From Psychromonas ingrahamii 37 (lineage in GTDB: Bacteria; Pseudomonadota; Gammaproteobacteria; Enterobacterales; Psychromonadaceae), in contig NC_008709.1 in the NCBI RefSeq assembly GCF_000015285.1, positions 4,030,001 through 4,094,000 of the forward strand: a DNA stretch of 64,000 nucleotides, written 5' to 3'. Made by a program: the position numbers and the translations under genes. A model generated the notes under the pieces. It saw only the letters and a program-made list of their open reading frames with translations, was not told the DNA's origin and ran no database searches. Positions 53,031-63,676 of this stretch are shown here, piece by piece (positions within the stretch are counted from its first letter, which is position 1; each line of letters starts with the position of its first letter).

Positions 53031-54245
53031 ATGAATAACAAACTGGTACTTGTCCTTAACTGTGGCAGCTCATCTCTTAAATTCGCGGTTATCAATGCTG
53101 ATAACGGTGGTGAGATAATGAGTGGTCTTGCTGAATGTTTTAATCTTCCCGAGGCACGTATCAAATGGAAAATGGCAGGAACAAAAAAGTCCACCAGTCT
53201 TCCCCCTTATAGCGCACACTCTGCAGCAATATCTTTTATTGTAGAAGAGATTATTAAAAAAGAAGCAGGCTTAACTGAGCAGTTTGTAGCCGTCGGTCAC
53301 CGCATTGTTCATGGTGGCGAAAGATTTACAGAATCAGTTATTATTGATGACCATGTACTTGAAGGTATTGAACAGTGCTCATCCCTTGCTCCACTGCATA
53401 ATCCGGCCCATGCGCTAGGTATTCGAGCAGCGCAGGTCGCTTTCCCGGCGCTTCCACAGGTTGCCGTATTTGATACTGCATTCCATCAAACTATGCCTGC
53501 TAAAGCGTTTATGTATGCACTGCCCTATCATTTATACAAAGAGTACAGCATCCGCCGTTACGGTATGCACGGAACAAGTAATCTGTTCGTTACCCATGAA
53601 GCCGCAAAAATATTAAACAAACCCGTCGATGATCTCAACGTTATCTGCGCGCATTTAGGTAATGGTGCATCGGTGACTGCCATTAAAAAGGGTCAAAGTG
53701 TCGATACCAGTATGGGGCTAACACCGCTGGATGGTTTAGTAATGGGAACACGTTGTGGTGATCTTGACCCGAGTATTATTGAATACTTAATAACTCGTCT
53801 GGGTTACAGCATCGAAGGCGTCATGGAAATATTACAAAAACAAAGTGGTTTGCTTGGCATTTCCGGTATTTCCAGCGATTTCCGTGAAATTATTGCAGGC
53901 TATGAGCAAGGTAGCAAAAGAGCGACACTCGCAATAGACATGTTTATCTACCGCCTTGCCAAATATATTGCTTCTTACGCTGTACCATTAGGCCATATTG
54001 ATGCCATTATTTTCACTGGCGGGATCGGTGAAAATTCCCCCCTTGTCCGCAGCAAGGTATTGGAATTATTAACCATTTTTGGTTACCAAGTCGACGGCGA
54101 AAAAAATAAAGCCGCGATATTGGGCAATCAAGGTATAATTACGATAGCCGGCTCCCCGATTGCGATGGTTATCCCTACCAATGAAGAGTGGGTCATTGCA
54201 CAAGATTCTGCAAAACTAGTTTCAAATCAATCATTATCACTATAA
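53031..54245 (+). CDS. ackA: Acetate kinase AckA
   Basis: Makes ATP from acetyl phosphate. 404 aa, ASKHA fold. [16 protein letters not shown] at the N-terminus, [23 protein letters not shown] and [11 protein letters not shown] are the family motifs. 58 bases upstream of pta, the usual operon. Confidence 0.97.
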   Translation: MNNKLVLVLNCGSSSLKFAVINADNGGEIMSGLAECFNLPEARIKWKMAGTKKSTSLPPYSAHSAAISFIVEEIIKKEAGLTEQFVAVGHRIVHGGERFTESVIIDDHVLEGIEQCSSLAPLHNPAHALGIRAAQVAFPALPQVAVFDTAFHQTMPAKAFMYALPYHLYKEYSIRRYGMHGTSNLFVTHEAAKILNKPVDDLNVICAHLGNGASVTAIKKGQSVDTSMGLTPLDGLVMGTRCGDLDPSIIEYLITRLGYSIEGVMEILQKQSGLLGISGISSDFREIIAGYEQGSKRATLAIDMFIYRLAKYIASYAVPLGHIDAIIFTGGIGENSPLVRSKVLELLTIFGYQVDGEKNKAAILGNQGIITIAGSPIAMVIPTNEEWVIAQDSAKLVSNQSLSL

Positions 54246-54303
54246 ATAGGGGAAAAACACTCCCCACTTTTTCCTCTAATTTCTTTATTTACAAGGAATA
54301 GTC

Positions 54304-56466
54304 ATGCCCCGCACAATTATGCTCATTCCCATCGGTTCCGGTGTTGGTGTTACCTCTGTCAGTCTCGGTATGGTCCGCGCACTGGAACGTCAGGGTGTCG
54401 CAGTTAACTTCTTCAAACCTATTGCGCAACCACGTTCTGGAGATGTAGGTCCAGAGCGCTCTACGGCAACACTGCGTAATGCTTCAGCTTTGAATCCGCC
54501 TGAACCCTTTGCAATGAAATACGCAGAAAACCTGATTTCCTCCAGCAGAACGTCAGAGTTATTAGAAAATATTGTTGAACGTTTTCGTCAAGGCACCAAA
54601 GAAAGTGATGTGATTATTGTTGAAGGGCTTGTGCCAACGGATAAGCATCAGTTTGCCAACGAAATCAACTACAGTATTGCCAAAGCATTAGGTGCTGAGA
54701 TGGTCTTTGTTACTCATCCGAATAATGACACTTCACAGCAATTAAAAGAGCGCATTGAAATTGCTGTCTCTTCTTTTGGTGGTAAAAACAATCAACGTAT
54801 TGCCGGTTGCATTATCAATAAAGTTGGCGCACCAAGCGATGAAAGTGAACAGTACCGTCCAGATTTAACGGAAATGTTTGAGGGTGCTCACGACTCGTTA
54901 AACAGTAATCTTGAAGTATTGCAAATGTTCAGTAAAAGTCCATTGCCCATTTTAGGCTGTATTCCTTGGAGCTCAGAACTGATTGCACCACGCGTTGTCG
55001 ATCTTGCTACCCATTTACATGCGAAAATATTAAACAAAGGTGACCTAAACACCCGGCGTTTACAACGGGTCACATTCTGTGCTCGCTCGATCCCAAATAT
55101 GCTTGAACATTTCAAAGCCGGATCCATGCTGGTCACATCTGGTGACCGCAGTGATGTGATTATCGCCGCCTGTCTTGCGGTAATGAATGGGATGAAAATT
55201 GGTTGTTTATTACTGACCGGTGATTACACACCCGAAGCCGAGGTTATGAAGTTATGTGCACGGGCAATGGAATCCGGTTTACCGATTCTCCTAATCAATA
55301 GCAACACATGGCAAACGGCTCAGCGCCTGCAAAACTTCAATATGGAAATTCCAGTTGACGATATAGAGCGCATAGAAAAGGTACAAGAATACATTGCCGG
55401 CCATGTTGATAAGCACTGGTTAAAAACATTAACCGGGGATTCATCTTTATCTCGCCGTTTATCACCACCGGCATTCCGTTATCATTTAACGGAACTTGCA
55501 CGTAAAAACAGCCAGCGTATTGTGCTGCCTGAAGGTGAAGAGCCGCGTACTATTCAAGCTGCCCTTATCTGTGCACAACGTGGTATTGCAAAACCTGTTC
55601 TATTAGGTAACCCGGAAGAGATTCACCGTGTCGCAACACAGCAGGGCATTGTTTTAACCGATGATGTTGAAATCATCAATCCAGACGATGTTATTGAAGA
55701 TTATGTTGCCCCTATGGTGGAGCTGCGCAAATCAAAAGGCCTGACGGAAGTTGTTGCCCGTGAACAATTACGAGATACAGTTGTTTTAGGGACAATGATG
55801 CTGGCTGAGGGTGAGGTATCCGGGCTTGTCTCAGGTGCGCTTAACACCACCGCAAATACCATTCGACCCGCACTGCAACTGATTAAAACAGCGCCCGGCG
55901 CAAACTTAGTTTCTTCTATCTTCTTTATGCTTCTACCCGATCAAGTATTAGTCTATGGTGACTGTGCAATCAATCCGGATCCAAGCGCAGAACAACTTGC
56001 TGATATCGCAATTCAATCAGCGGATTCAGCTATCGCATTCGGTATTGACCCTAAAGTTGCCATGATCAGTTATTCAACGGGTACGTCCGGTGTCGGCTCT
56101 GATGTTGATAAAGTGCGTGAAGCAACTAAAATTGCGCAACAACGTCGTCCAGATTTGCTGATTGATGGTCCGCTTCAATATGATGCGGCGGTAATGGAAA
56201 ATGTAGCAAAAAGTAAAGCGCCGGACAGTCCGGTTGCCGGTAAAGCGACTGTCTTTATCTTCCCGGATTTGAATACCGGTAATACTACTTATAAAGCAGT
56301 ACAACGTAGTGCAAATTTAATCAGTATTGGTCCAATGCTGCAGGGTATGCGTAAACCTGTCAATGATTTATCACGTGGCGCATTAGTTGATGATATTGTT
56401 TACACTATCGCGTTAACGGCCATTCAGGCAACGCAAGCCATGGATAAAGCAATCGCTAACGTTTAA
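54304..56466 (+). CDS. pta: Phosphate acetyltransferase Pta (long form)
   Basis: Converts acetyl-CoA and Pi to acetyl phosphate. 720 aa in three parts: N-terminal BioD-like P-loop domain ([20 protein letters not shown]), DRTGG regulatory domain (residues about 220-340), and the catalytic PTA domain from about residue 390 ([32 protein letters not shown]). The long form is typical of enterobacteria and relatives. Confidence 0.97.
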   Translation: MPRTIMLIPIGSGVGVTSVSLGMVRALERQGVAVNFFKPIAQPRSGDVGPERSTATLRNASALNPPEPFAMKYAENLISSSRTSELLENIVERFRQGTKESDVIIVEGLVPTDKHQFANEINYSIAKALGAEMVFVTHPNNDTSQQLKERIEIAVSSFGGKNNQRIAGCIINKVGAPSDESEQYRPDLTEMFEGAHDSLNSNLEVLQMFSKSPLPILGCIPWSSELIAPRVVDLATHLHAKILNKGDLNTRRLQRVTFCARSIPNMLEHFKAGSMLVTSGDRSDVIIAACLAVMNGMKIGCLLLTGDYTPEAEVMKLCARAMESGLPILLINSNTWQTAQRLQNFNMEIPVDDIERIEKVQEYIAGHVDKHWLKTLTGDSSLSRRLSPPAFRYHLTELARKNSQRIVLPEGEEPRTIQAALICAQRGIAKPVLLGNPEEIHRVATQQGIVLTDDVEIINPDDVIEDYVAPMVELRKSKGLTEVVAREQLRDTVVLGTMMLAEGEVSGLVSGALNTTANTIRPALQLIKTAPGANLVSSIFFMLLPDQVLVYGDCAINPDPSAEQLADIAIQSADSAIAFGIDPKVAMISYSTGTSGVGSDVDKVREATKIAQQRRPDLLIDGPLQYDAAVMENVAKSKAPDSPVAGKATVFIFPDLNTGNTTYKAVQRSANLISIGPMLQGMRKPVNDLSRGALVDDIVYTIALTAIQATQAMDKAIANV

Positions 56467-56500
56467 CGCTTTATCGCTTTATCGCTTTATCAATAGCTGC

Positions 56501-56539
56501 AAAAAAGCCCCGATTTGCAAACCAAATCGGGGCTTTTTT
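56501..56539. terminator. Terminator after pta
   Basis: AAAAAAGCCCCGATTTG pairs with CAAATCGGGGCTTTTTT. T-runs on both strands serve pta and the convergent methyltransferase gene. Just before it CGCTTTAT is repeated three times (56467-56491). Confidence 0.9.
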
Positions 56540-56576
56540 ATAAACAAATTTTCAATAAAAACTAAGCCACCAGACC

Positions 56577-57521
56577 CTAATAACAATCCCACTCATTAGG
56601 CTCTCTATTCAGGCGTAATAACAAACATTTTAAGCCACGCCCGGGTTCAATATTAAGGAACAGTTCAGGAGGCGAGATTTGCGCAATAATGACCGCTTGA
56701 GGGCATTCTTCAGCAATAACTTCCCTTAAAAATATTAAATCTAAATCAGGGGAATTCAAACATAACAGCGCGACGCCGTCGGCAGTTAATAAATCAGGTA
56801 AACGGCGAATAATTTTAGGATAATCGCGTTTAATATTAACGCTGCCTTTTTGTAATGACGGCGGATCTGCAATCACAATATCATAGGGTCCAAAGCGTTT
56901 AACTTTACCCCAAGACTTAAAAAGATCATGGGCGAAGTACTTCACCCGGCTTAGATCATGATCATTTAATCTATGATTATCACGCCCTACCGCAAGGGCT
57001 GCTTTACTCATGTCTAAATTGATAACACGCTCAGCTCCCCCGGCAATAGCCGCGTTAGAAAAAGCACAAGTATAAGAAAAAAGATTCAAAACAGATTTAT
57101 TTTCACTGTTATTTTGTAACCATTGACGGCCATTTTTCATGTCTAAAAAAATGCCATAATTTTGTTTGCTGCCTAAATTTATTTTATATTTAAGGGTATT
57201 TTCACGGGCAATTAAATCCGTAATAGGCTCCCCGTATAAAATCTCAGTCGGTGCAAAATCCCGACAGCGGAACTGCACCTGAATGCTCTCAACAGTAAAA
57301 CCTATTTTAGTCATTTTGTGCAGTAACTGCGTGCTTAGTCTTTGTAAGTCTTTTACCTTCATTTCTTTATATAAAATGATTAAGATTACCGGTGAGAACC
57401 AATCGATATTGATGTGTTCGGACTCGGGAAAGTGGAAACCCCGACCGTGTAATAAACGCTGCATCTCATTTTCTGGTTGGCTTTCAACATGCTGCCAATT
57501 AATATGTTCCATTATTTTCAT
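56577..57521 (-). CDS. Class I SAM methyltransferase, RlmI/RlmK-like (COG1092)
   Basis: 314 aa. VLNLFSYTCAFSNAAIAGGA is motif I, INLDMSKAAL the acidic loop, and IVIADPPSLQKGS motif IV, as in the RlmI/RlmK 23S rRNA cytosine/guanine methyltransferases. It lacks an N-terminal PUA domain. The substrate is therefore probably rRNA but not certain. Its ATG overlaps the stop of the upstream transporter gene (TAATG). Confidence 0.82.
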   Translation of the reverse strand: MKIMEHINWQHVESQPENEMQRLLHGRGFHFPESEHINIDWFSPVILIILYKEMKVKDLQRLSTQLLHKMTKIGFTVESIQVQFRCRDFAPTEILYGEPITDLIARENTLKYKINLGSKQNYGIFLDMKNGRQWLQNNSENKSVLNLFSYTCAFSNAAIAGGAERVINLDMSKAALAVGRDNHRLNDHDLSRVKYFAHDLFKSWGKVKRFGPYDIVIADPPSLQKGSVNIKRDYPKIIRRLPDLLTADGVALLCLNSPDLDLIFLREVIAEECPQAVIIAQISPPELFLNIEPGRGLKCLLLRLNREPNEWDCY

Positions 57522-58582
57522 TATTTATTATCTTGTTGTTTGGTTGCTTGAAAATCTTCGAGTTCTTCATCGGAGCTTAATAAAATAGCAAACCAACGTC
57601 CCTCTTCACTATTTTCTAATGCTATTTTAAAAATCATGGTCAAAGGCACAGATAGTAGCATCCCTACCATGCCTAATAACCACCCCCAAAAAATTAATGA
57701 CAGAAAGACCACCAGAGTTGAAAGCCCGAGGCTGCGGCCCATAAACCTAGGCTCAATGACATTCCCCATCAGCGTATTAACGCCAACAAACAAAGCGATC
57801 ACCGCTGCTGCATAACCCATACCAAGTTGTAAAAAAGTTAAAATAACCGCTGGCACCGCCGCAATAATTGAGCCTATATTGGGTATATAGTTTAATAAAA
57901 AAGCCAGTAAAGCCCATAACACATAAAAATCGACGCCCATCAGCCATAAAGCAAAACCAATCATTAAACCGGTCATTAAGCTCATTATCGTTTTGATGGC
58001 CATATATTTATTCACTGACTTTAAAAAATGATCTAAGCGCTTTTCCGTTTTGACCGAGTCATCAAAAGCGATATGCAGTTTTTTGGCAAAACCACCACCT
58101 TCCGAGAGCATAAATACCACGGTTAATAACAACAGGAATACATTGCCCAACACGCTGCTGAAACTGCTTAACGTGCTTGTTACTAGGGTCATTATTTTTG
58201 CGGGATCAAAGTATTCTCGTACCGCGGTCATCGAAATAACAATATTATATTCACTCATTTTAGCAATGAACCATTGCAGTTCGACCGCAAATTGAGCTTC
58301 ATAGGTAGGAATTGCCTCTCTAAAGCCATTAACTGCTGCACCAATAACGCCCCCAAAACCAAAAAAAATGGCAAAAATAAAGAAAATGACGCAGGCAATA
58401 GCAATACCCCGAGGAATTCTGCGTGCCGATAAAAAGTCAACGGCAGGATTACAAATAATAGCAACAAAGAGTGCCAGTAAAAAAGGCACAACAATAGGCG
58501 CCGCAACTTTTACACCGGCAAGTGAGATCACAATTGCAGAAAAAAATATTGCACTGCGCGCAAAGGAGGAGGCATTGGACAT
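57521..58582 (-). CDS. tqsA: AI-2E family transporter, TqsA-like
   Basis: 353 aa, about seven to eight helices. LLAFLLNYIPNIGSIIAAVP and LSTLVVFLSLIFWGWLLGMV are almost the same as in E. coli TqsA (YdgG), which affects autoinducer-2 export; other family members are Na+/H+ antiporters. Cotranscribed with the methyltransferase gene by overlap. The role in quorum signalling is inference. Confidence 0.85.
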   Translation of the reverse strand: MSNASSFARSAIFFSAIVISLAGVKVAAPIVVPFLLALFVAIICNPAVDFLSARRIPRGIAIACVIFFIFAIFFGFGGVIGAAVNGFREAIPTYEAQFAVELQWFIAKMSEYNIVISMTAVREYFDPAKIMTLVTSTLSSFSSVLGNVFLLLLTVVFMLSEGGGFAKKLHIAFDDSVKTEKRLDHFLKSVNKYMAIKTIMSLMTGLMIGFALWLMGVDFYVLWALLAFLLNYIPNIGSIIAAVPAVILTFLQLGMGYAAAVIALFVGVNTLMGNVIEPRFMGRSLGLSTLVVFLSLIFWGWLLGMVGMLLSVPLTMIFKIALENSEEGRWFAILLSSDEELEDFQATKQQDNK

Positions 58583-58799
58583 AGGATCTCTTTATGTTGA
58601 CTTAAGCTAAAGTGATAGCTTATTACCGCTTGCTATAACAAGTAAAGACTTTCCCGCATTAAACATTTTTATCGCCAAAATAAGCGAATAAAATTTTCAT
58701 GCTCCTTTTATTCGCGTGAAAACAACATTATTCAGGGCCGGTTGATCACTACAACGTGAATACCCTCACATTTTTAATATTTTAATAAATCGTTTTTTT

Positions 58800-58840
58800 C
58801 TGATCTTGATCAAGTCCCTTCATGCATAGGTTTCTATAAT
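58800..58840 (+). promoter_or_regulatory. FNR-type site and promoter of adhE
   Basis: CTGATCTTGATCAA at 58800-58813 is one base from the FNR consensus. TATAAT at 58835-58840 follows, so the site would be centred near -40. The rest of 58583-58947 holds no gene. Confidence 0.65.
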
Positions 58841-58947
58841 CAGCCATAGATTAGTTAAAAAGAGTTTTTTACTAAGACAGTATTTGCCATCGCGAGCGCC
58901 GTTTTATTAAAAAATTTTTAAACTTATAAATCTTTAGGAGAAATATT

Positions 58948-61620
58948 ATGACAGTTAGCACTGTTGCTGATCTGGAAGCGCTGATTGCACGCGTCAAAGT
59001 AGCACAAGCAGAGTATGCAACCTTCTCACAGGAAAAGGTTGATGAAATATTCCGTGTCGCAGCCCTTAAAGTTTCAACACACCGTATTGAACTTGCAAAA
59101 ATGGCCGTTAAAGAAACAGGCATGGGGATCATGGAAGATAAAGTCATTAAAAACCACTTTGCCTCTGAGTTTATTTATAACAGCTACGCACACACAAAAA
59201 CCGTAGGTGAATTATCACGCAATGAATCTCTCAATACGGTGACACTTGCCGAACCGATGGGCATTATCTGTGCGATCATTCCAACAACTAACCCGACATC
59301 AACGGCTATTTTTAAAACGTTAATGGCGCTTAAAACAGGTAATGGTTGTATTGTCGCGCCGCATCCACGTGCTAAAGAATGTACAAACTACGCCGCTAAA
59401 ATCGTTTTAGACGCTGCTGTTTCTGCCGGCGCGCCAAAAGATATTATCGGTTGGATTGATATTCCATCTATTGAACTGACTAATGCGATTATGAAACACA
59501 AAGATACTGCCATTATCCTTGCGACCGGTGGCCCGGGCATGGTTAAAGCCGCATACTCTTCAGGTAATCCTGCAATTGGTGTTGGCGCGGGTAATACGCC
59601 CGTCATTATTGATGAATCAGCTGATATCAAACGCGCGGTCTCTTCAATCTTAATGTCAAAAACATTCGATAACGGTATGATCTGTGCGTCCGAGCAGGCT
59701 GTGATTGTTGTTGAATCAAAATATAACGAATTTAGAGTGCGCCTTCAAGAATACGGCGCTTTTATACTGAATGCAGTTGATGCCGAAAAAGTAGCTAAAA
59801 CGATGTTTATCGACGGCGCGCTTAACGCTAAAATTGTAGGTCAATCAGCCTATACTATTGCTAAACTTGCAGGCGTTAAAGTCCCCACTTCAACTAAAAT
59901 TCTTGTGGGTGAAGGCCCTCAAGTCGTCGTTGAAAACATGTTTGCACATGAAAAACTATCTCCAACGCTAGGTCTATTTAAAGCTACAAATTATGAAGAT
60001 GCGGTCCGTCAAGCTAAAATCGTTCTAGAGATAGGTGGTGTTGGTCACACAGCCGCACTATACACAGACCAGGATGCAAACTCGGATTGTATTGATAAAT
60101 TTGGCCTTACCATGAAAGCCTGTCGTATTGTGATTAACTCACCAACATCGCACGGTGGTATCGGTGATATTTATAACTTTGGTTTTGCACCTTCAATGAC
60201 CTTAGGTTGTGGTACGCACAGTGGTAATGCAGTGTCAGAAAATGTAGGTCCGCAACATCTAATCAATACTAAAAAAATTGCGAAGAGAGCTGAAAATATG
60301 TTGTGGCATAAACTACCAAAATCTATCTACTTCCGTCGTGGTTGTTTACCTATCGCACTGACTGATTTAGAAGATAAAAAACGTGCAATGATAGTAACGG
60401 ATGGTTTTCTATTTGCTAACGGTTACGTGGATGAGTTACGTTCAATCCTTGAAAGTAAAGGGATGTTAGTTGAAATCTTCCACGAAGTTGAAGCAGATCC
60501 AACCCTTGCCATTATCAAAAAAGGGGCGGCTGCTTGTAATGTCTTTAATCCAGACGTTATTCTTGCTGTCGGTGGTGGTTCACCCATGGATGCAGCGAAA
60601 ATCATGTGGGTTCTATATGAGCACCCGTCAACTGATTTTGAAGACTTATCAATGCGCTTTATGGATATACGTAAACGTATCTACAAATTCCCTAAAATGG
60701 GTGTTAAAGCGGATCTCGTCTGTATTACAACGACTTCTGGTACCGGTGCTGAAGTCACCCCTTTTGCCGTTATAACCGATGAAAAAACCGGTAAAAAATA
60801 CCCATTAGCCGATTATGAACTAACCCCCAGTATGGCAATTGTTGATGCAAATCTAGTAATGGACATGCCGAAATCTCTCTGTGCATTCGGTGGTTACGAT
60901 GCAGTAACACATGCGATGGAAGCTTATGTTTCAATACTTGCTAACGAGTACTCAGATGGTCAAGCACTACAAGCGCTTAAACTATTAAAAGAGTACCTGC
61001 CAAGCTCTTACCATAACGGTAAAAATGATGCAGTGGCGCGTGAAAAAGTACATAACGCAGCCACTATCGCGGGCATGGCGTTTGCTCAATCATTCCTGGG
61101 AGTGTGTCACTCTATGGCGCATCAAATTGGTAATGAATTCCATATTCCACACGGTTTAGCAAATGCATTGTTAATGACCAATACTATTCGTTTTAATGCA
61201 ACGAATAACCCAACTAAACAAGGCACGTTCTCACAATACGACCGTCCTAAAGCACGTGCTCGTTACGCAGAAATTGCTGACCATTTAGGTTTCCGTGAAG
61301 GTAACACTGAAGCTAAGATTAAGGCACTGCTAACTTGGTTAGATGAGTTAAAAGTTGAGTTAAATATTCCCCTTTCAATCCAAGACGCGGGGGTTAAAGA
61401 AGATGACTTCCTGGCGGCAGTTGATGCGCTAGCAGAACAAGCCTTTGATGACCAATGTACTCCGGCTAACCCGCGTTACCCTCTTGTATCTGAGCTTAAA
61501 GCGGTACTGCTTGCTTCTTACTACGGCACAGATTACGTTGATGTAATGGATGCACCTGAAGTTGAAATAGTTGAAATGCCTAAATTAGTAAAAGAAGAAA
61601 AAGTAAAAAAAGAAGCTTAA
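58948..61620 (+). CDS. adhE: Bifunctional aldehyde/alcohol dehydrogenase AdhE
   Basis: Reduces acetyl-CoA to ethanol and forms spirosomes. 890 aa. The N-terminal aldehyde dehydrogenase half has Cys246 in GMICASEQ. The C-terminal iron alcohol dehydrogenase half starts near residue 450 (KSIYFRRGCLP) with AVGGGSPMDAAKIMW and the metal-binding histidine regions (DAVTHAMEAYVS; FLGVCHSMAHQIGNEFHIPH). GGAG lies before the ATG. Confidence 0.98.
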   Translation: MTVSTVADLEALIARVKVAQAEYATFSQEKVDEIFRVAALKVSTHRIELAKMAVKETGMGIMEDKVIKNHFASEFIYNSYAHTKTVGELSRNESLNTVTLAEPMGIICAIIPTTNPTSTAIFKTLMALKTGNGCIVAPHPRAKECTNYAAKIVLDAAVSAGAPKDIIGWIDIPSIELTNAIMKHKDTAIILATGGPGMVKAAYSSGNPAIGVGAGNTPVIIDESADIKRAVSSILMSKTFDNGMICASEQAVIVVESKYNEFRVRLQEYGAFILNAVDAEKVAKTMFIDGALNAKIVGQSAYTIAKLAGVKVPTSTKILVGEGPQVVVENMFAHEKLSPTLGLFKATNYEDAVRQAKIVLEIGGVGHTAALYTDQDANSDCIDKFGLTMKACRIVINSPTSHGGIGDIYNFGFAPSMTLGCGTHSGNAVSENVGPQHLINTKKIAKRAENMLWHKLPKSIYFRRGCLPIALTDLEDKKRAMIVTDGFLFANGYVDELRSILESKGMLVEIFHEVEADPTLAIIKKGAAACNVFNPDVILAVGGGSPMDAAKIMWVLYEHPSTDFEDLSMRFMDIRKRIYKFPKMGVKADLVCITTTSGTGAEVTPFAVITDEKTGKKYPLADYELTPSMAIVDANLVMDMPKSLCAFGGYDAVTHAMEAYVSILANEYSDGQALQALKLLKEYLPSSYHNGKNDAVAREKVHNAATIAGMAFAQSFLGVCHSMAHQIGNEFHIPHGLANALLMTNTIRFNATNNPTKQGTFSQYDRPKARARYAEIADHLGFREGNTEAKIKALLTWLDELKVELNIPLSIQDAGVKEDDFLAAVDALAEQAFDDQCTPANPRYPLVSELKAVLLASYYGTDYVDVMDAPEVEIVEMPKLVKEEKVKKEA

Positions 61621-61648
61621 TTCTTTTTCGTTACTAAGTGAATATAGA

Positions 61649-61675
61649 GAGCCGGCTTAATTGCTGGCTTTTTTA
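61649..61675 (+). terminator. adhE terminator
   Basis: GAGCCGGC-TTAATT-GCTGGCT stem-loop (one G-T pair) followed by TTTTTT, 30 bases after the stop. Confidence 0.8.
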
Positions 61676-61689
61676 TGCGCTGAGCTTCG

Positions 61690-61800
61690 GATGTAGGCTA
61701 TCGGCGGTAAGCTGTCGGTTGTCGGTTGTCGATTGTCGGTTGTCGGCTGCGAGTCTTCGAGCTTCGACTGACGGCTGACGGCTTTCAAGCCTTCGAGCTA
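61690..61800. repeat. GTCGGTT and CTTCGAGCTTCGA repeat cluster between adhE and clsA
   Basis: About five units of GTCGGTT/GTCGATT at 61711-61747 are followed by GAGTCTTCGAGCTTCGA, GACGGCTGACGGCT and GCCTTCGAGCTA, which runs into the clsA stop codon. The units match the repeats at 4263, 42346 and 52130. Confidence 0.75.
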
Positions 61801-63276
61801 TAAAAGCGGACTAAACAGGTACATAACACTTTCTAATAGGCGCTTGTGATAACTTCGCTTCTGCCAATCTTCCAGTATTAAAGGATCTGATAACAATAAA
61901 TAACGCATTTGCAGCTGCAATAATTCGTCGGCAAAAAAATCATTATCAACCAACATCGTCATTTCAAAATTTAACCAAAAACTACGGCGGTCTAGATTAA
62001 CCGTTCCTAATAAAGCAATTTTTTCATCAATAACAATACTTTTACTGTGCAGTAAACCGCCATGGAATTTATATATTTTCACCCCCGCAACCAACAACTC
62101 CTCAAAAAAGGCCCGTGATGCGTAATCAACCATAAAGGAATCATTTTTAGCCGGCAAAATCACTTTGACATCAACACCACGCAGCGCGGCCACTTTTAAT
62201 GCTTCATGCAAACTCTCATCGGGAACAAAATAGGGAGTGGTGAGCACCAAACTATATTTAGCCTCATAAATAGCGATTAATAAAACTTGATAGATACTCG
62301 CTTCACCAAACTCAGGCCCCGATGGAATAAGCTGCACATTTTGATCCCCGGCGATGGCAAAACTATCGGCATAAAGTTTTTGAAAAGGTAATTTAACGTT
62401 AGTTTCCAAATACCAATCCCAGACAAACAAACTTTTCATCAACTGCACGATAGGCCCCTCGCAGCGCACCATCATATCAACCCATTGACCGATATTTTTC
62501 TCTTTTTTAAAGAAAGCGGGATCAACTAAGTTCATACTGCCGGTATAAGCGACATGATCATCAATACAAACTAATTTGCGGTGTAAACGTAAGTCTTGAC
62601 GCTGAAAGAGTAATCTAAAAGTACCCACAGGTAAGGCTTCACAGACTTCAACACCTGCCCCTCTAAGCCTCTGCGATTCTGTAGAGTTAAAGAAATCATG
62701 GCTGCCAACAGAATCAAATAATAACTTACAGCTCACCCCCCTGCGCGCGGCGCGCATTAATGCATCTAAAATATTATTTGCCAACCCTCCCCCCGAGCAG
62801 ATATAAAACATTAAATAACAGCTGTGCCGGGCTTGCTCAATACAATCCGCCAGCTCCGTTAAAATAACGTCAGTAGAGGATAATAAGGTGAGTTTATTGC
62901 CAGCCATCATCGGCATTTGGCTACCAAATTCAACAAAATGTTTAATCGACGTCACAGCGCTGGAAATTTGTTGATCAGATAAGCGATGTTCTGTCACTTC
63001 ATCTGCGAGCCAGGTTTTAAATAACCCCGCCATCTCAAGGCGGCGCTTTTTTCTCTTTTTACCTAAATTGAGCTGGCCAAAAATATAATAACTTATCATG
63101 CCCACCATAGGTAAAGCGTAAATAAGCAGCAACCATGCGAGAGAAACGCCAATGGGTTTGCGTTTAATAAGAACACTTAATGAGGTCAGTATCACCAGCG
63201 TTATATATATAAAAGCGGTCAGTCCAACATACAAGGAGTTATCTGACCAGTTCGTTGTAAATAAAGAAGTGTCCAT
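61798..63276 (-). CDS. clsA: Cardiolipin synthase A
   Basis: Condenses two phosphatidylglycerols to cardiolipin in the inner membrane. 492 aa, two N-terminal helices, two phospholipase-D HKD motifs (HRKLVCIDDHVAYTGSMN and HSKSIVIDEKIALLGTVN). The C-terminus MYLFSPLL matches E. coli ClsA FYFFSPLL. It converges with adhE. Confidence 0.96.
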   Translation of the reverse strand: MDTSLFTTNWSDNSLYVGLTAFIYITLVILTSLSVLIKRKPIGVSLAWLLLIYALPMVGMISYYIFGQLNLGKKRKKRRLEMAGLFKTWLADEVTEHRLSDQQISSAVTSIKHFVEFGSQMPMMAGNKLTLLSSTDVILTELADCIEQARHSCYLMFYICSGGGLANNILDALMRAARRGVSCKLLFDSVGSHDFFNSTESQRLRGAGVEVCEALPVGTFRLLFQRQDLRLHRKLVCIDDHVAYTGSMNLVDPAFFKKEKNIGQWVDMMVRCEGPIVQLMKSLFVWDWYLETNVKLPFQKLYADSFAIAGDQNVQLIPSGPEFGEASIYQVLLIAIYEAKYSLVLTTPYFVPDESLHEALKVAALRGVDVKVILPAKNDSFMVDYASRAFFEELLVAGVKIYKFHGGLLHSKSIVIDEKIALLGTVNLDRRSFWLNFEMTMLVDNDFFADELLQLQMRYLLLSDPLILEDWQKRSYHKRLLESVMYLFSPLL

Positions 63277-63367
63277 ATGGCAAGTTCTTAATGGAAAAAA
63301 TAACGTTAGCTTAAATGACAGCGTACGACAACTTTTATTGCGAGAGAGTCGATTTAAAATACTATGA

Positions 63368-63485
63368 TTATTTGTGTTTATTGCAACGCAGGTAAAAGGT
63401 CGCTTCCGAGGCGCTCATCTCTTTTTCCTGAAAAACGTTTTCTTGTCCTGCATCGGCTGGAAATTTTTTCTGTTCGGCATTATAA
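63368..63485 (-). pseudogene. Truncated copy of the EAL-domain gene 3' end
   Basis: The minus strand ends FQEKEMSASEATFYLRCNKH K and a stop, parallel to FVQEKVMSTPEATFYLRCNK in the gene at 63677-64000. The DNA is similar from ATGATTATTTG over about 100 bases. Upstream of NAEQ the similarity is lost and a 15-base repeat (ATAGTTGAATCCGAC) lies at about 63535-63580. It is the dead tail of a duplicated gene. Confidence 0.65.
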
Positions 63486-63676
63486 GCATAATACGACCAT
63501 CTTTAGAGGTCAGATCAGTAATAGCAATCAGCATAGTTAAATCTGACATAGTTGAATCCGACATAGTTGAATCTGTTATCGCATTTAAAACAACAAATAA
63601 GTCTAACCTTCACTACCCCCTAGCAGACAAACCACCGCAAGCAATCAAACTGGAAAGTGAATTTTAAAAGCAATGA

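Noticed and set aside
61690-61800. CRISPR-like or coding low-complexity repeat
   Set aside because: Units are 7-8 bases, contiguous, without spacers, and no open frame uses them.
63374-63667. A 97-codon plus-strand frame between clsA and the EAL gene
   Set aside because: It is antisense to the EAL-tail remnant and includes a 15-base tandem repeat (IVESDIVES); no ribosome-binding site or homology.
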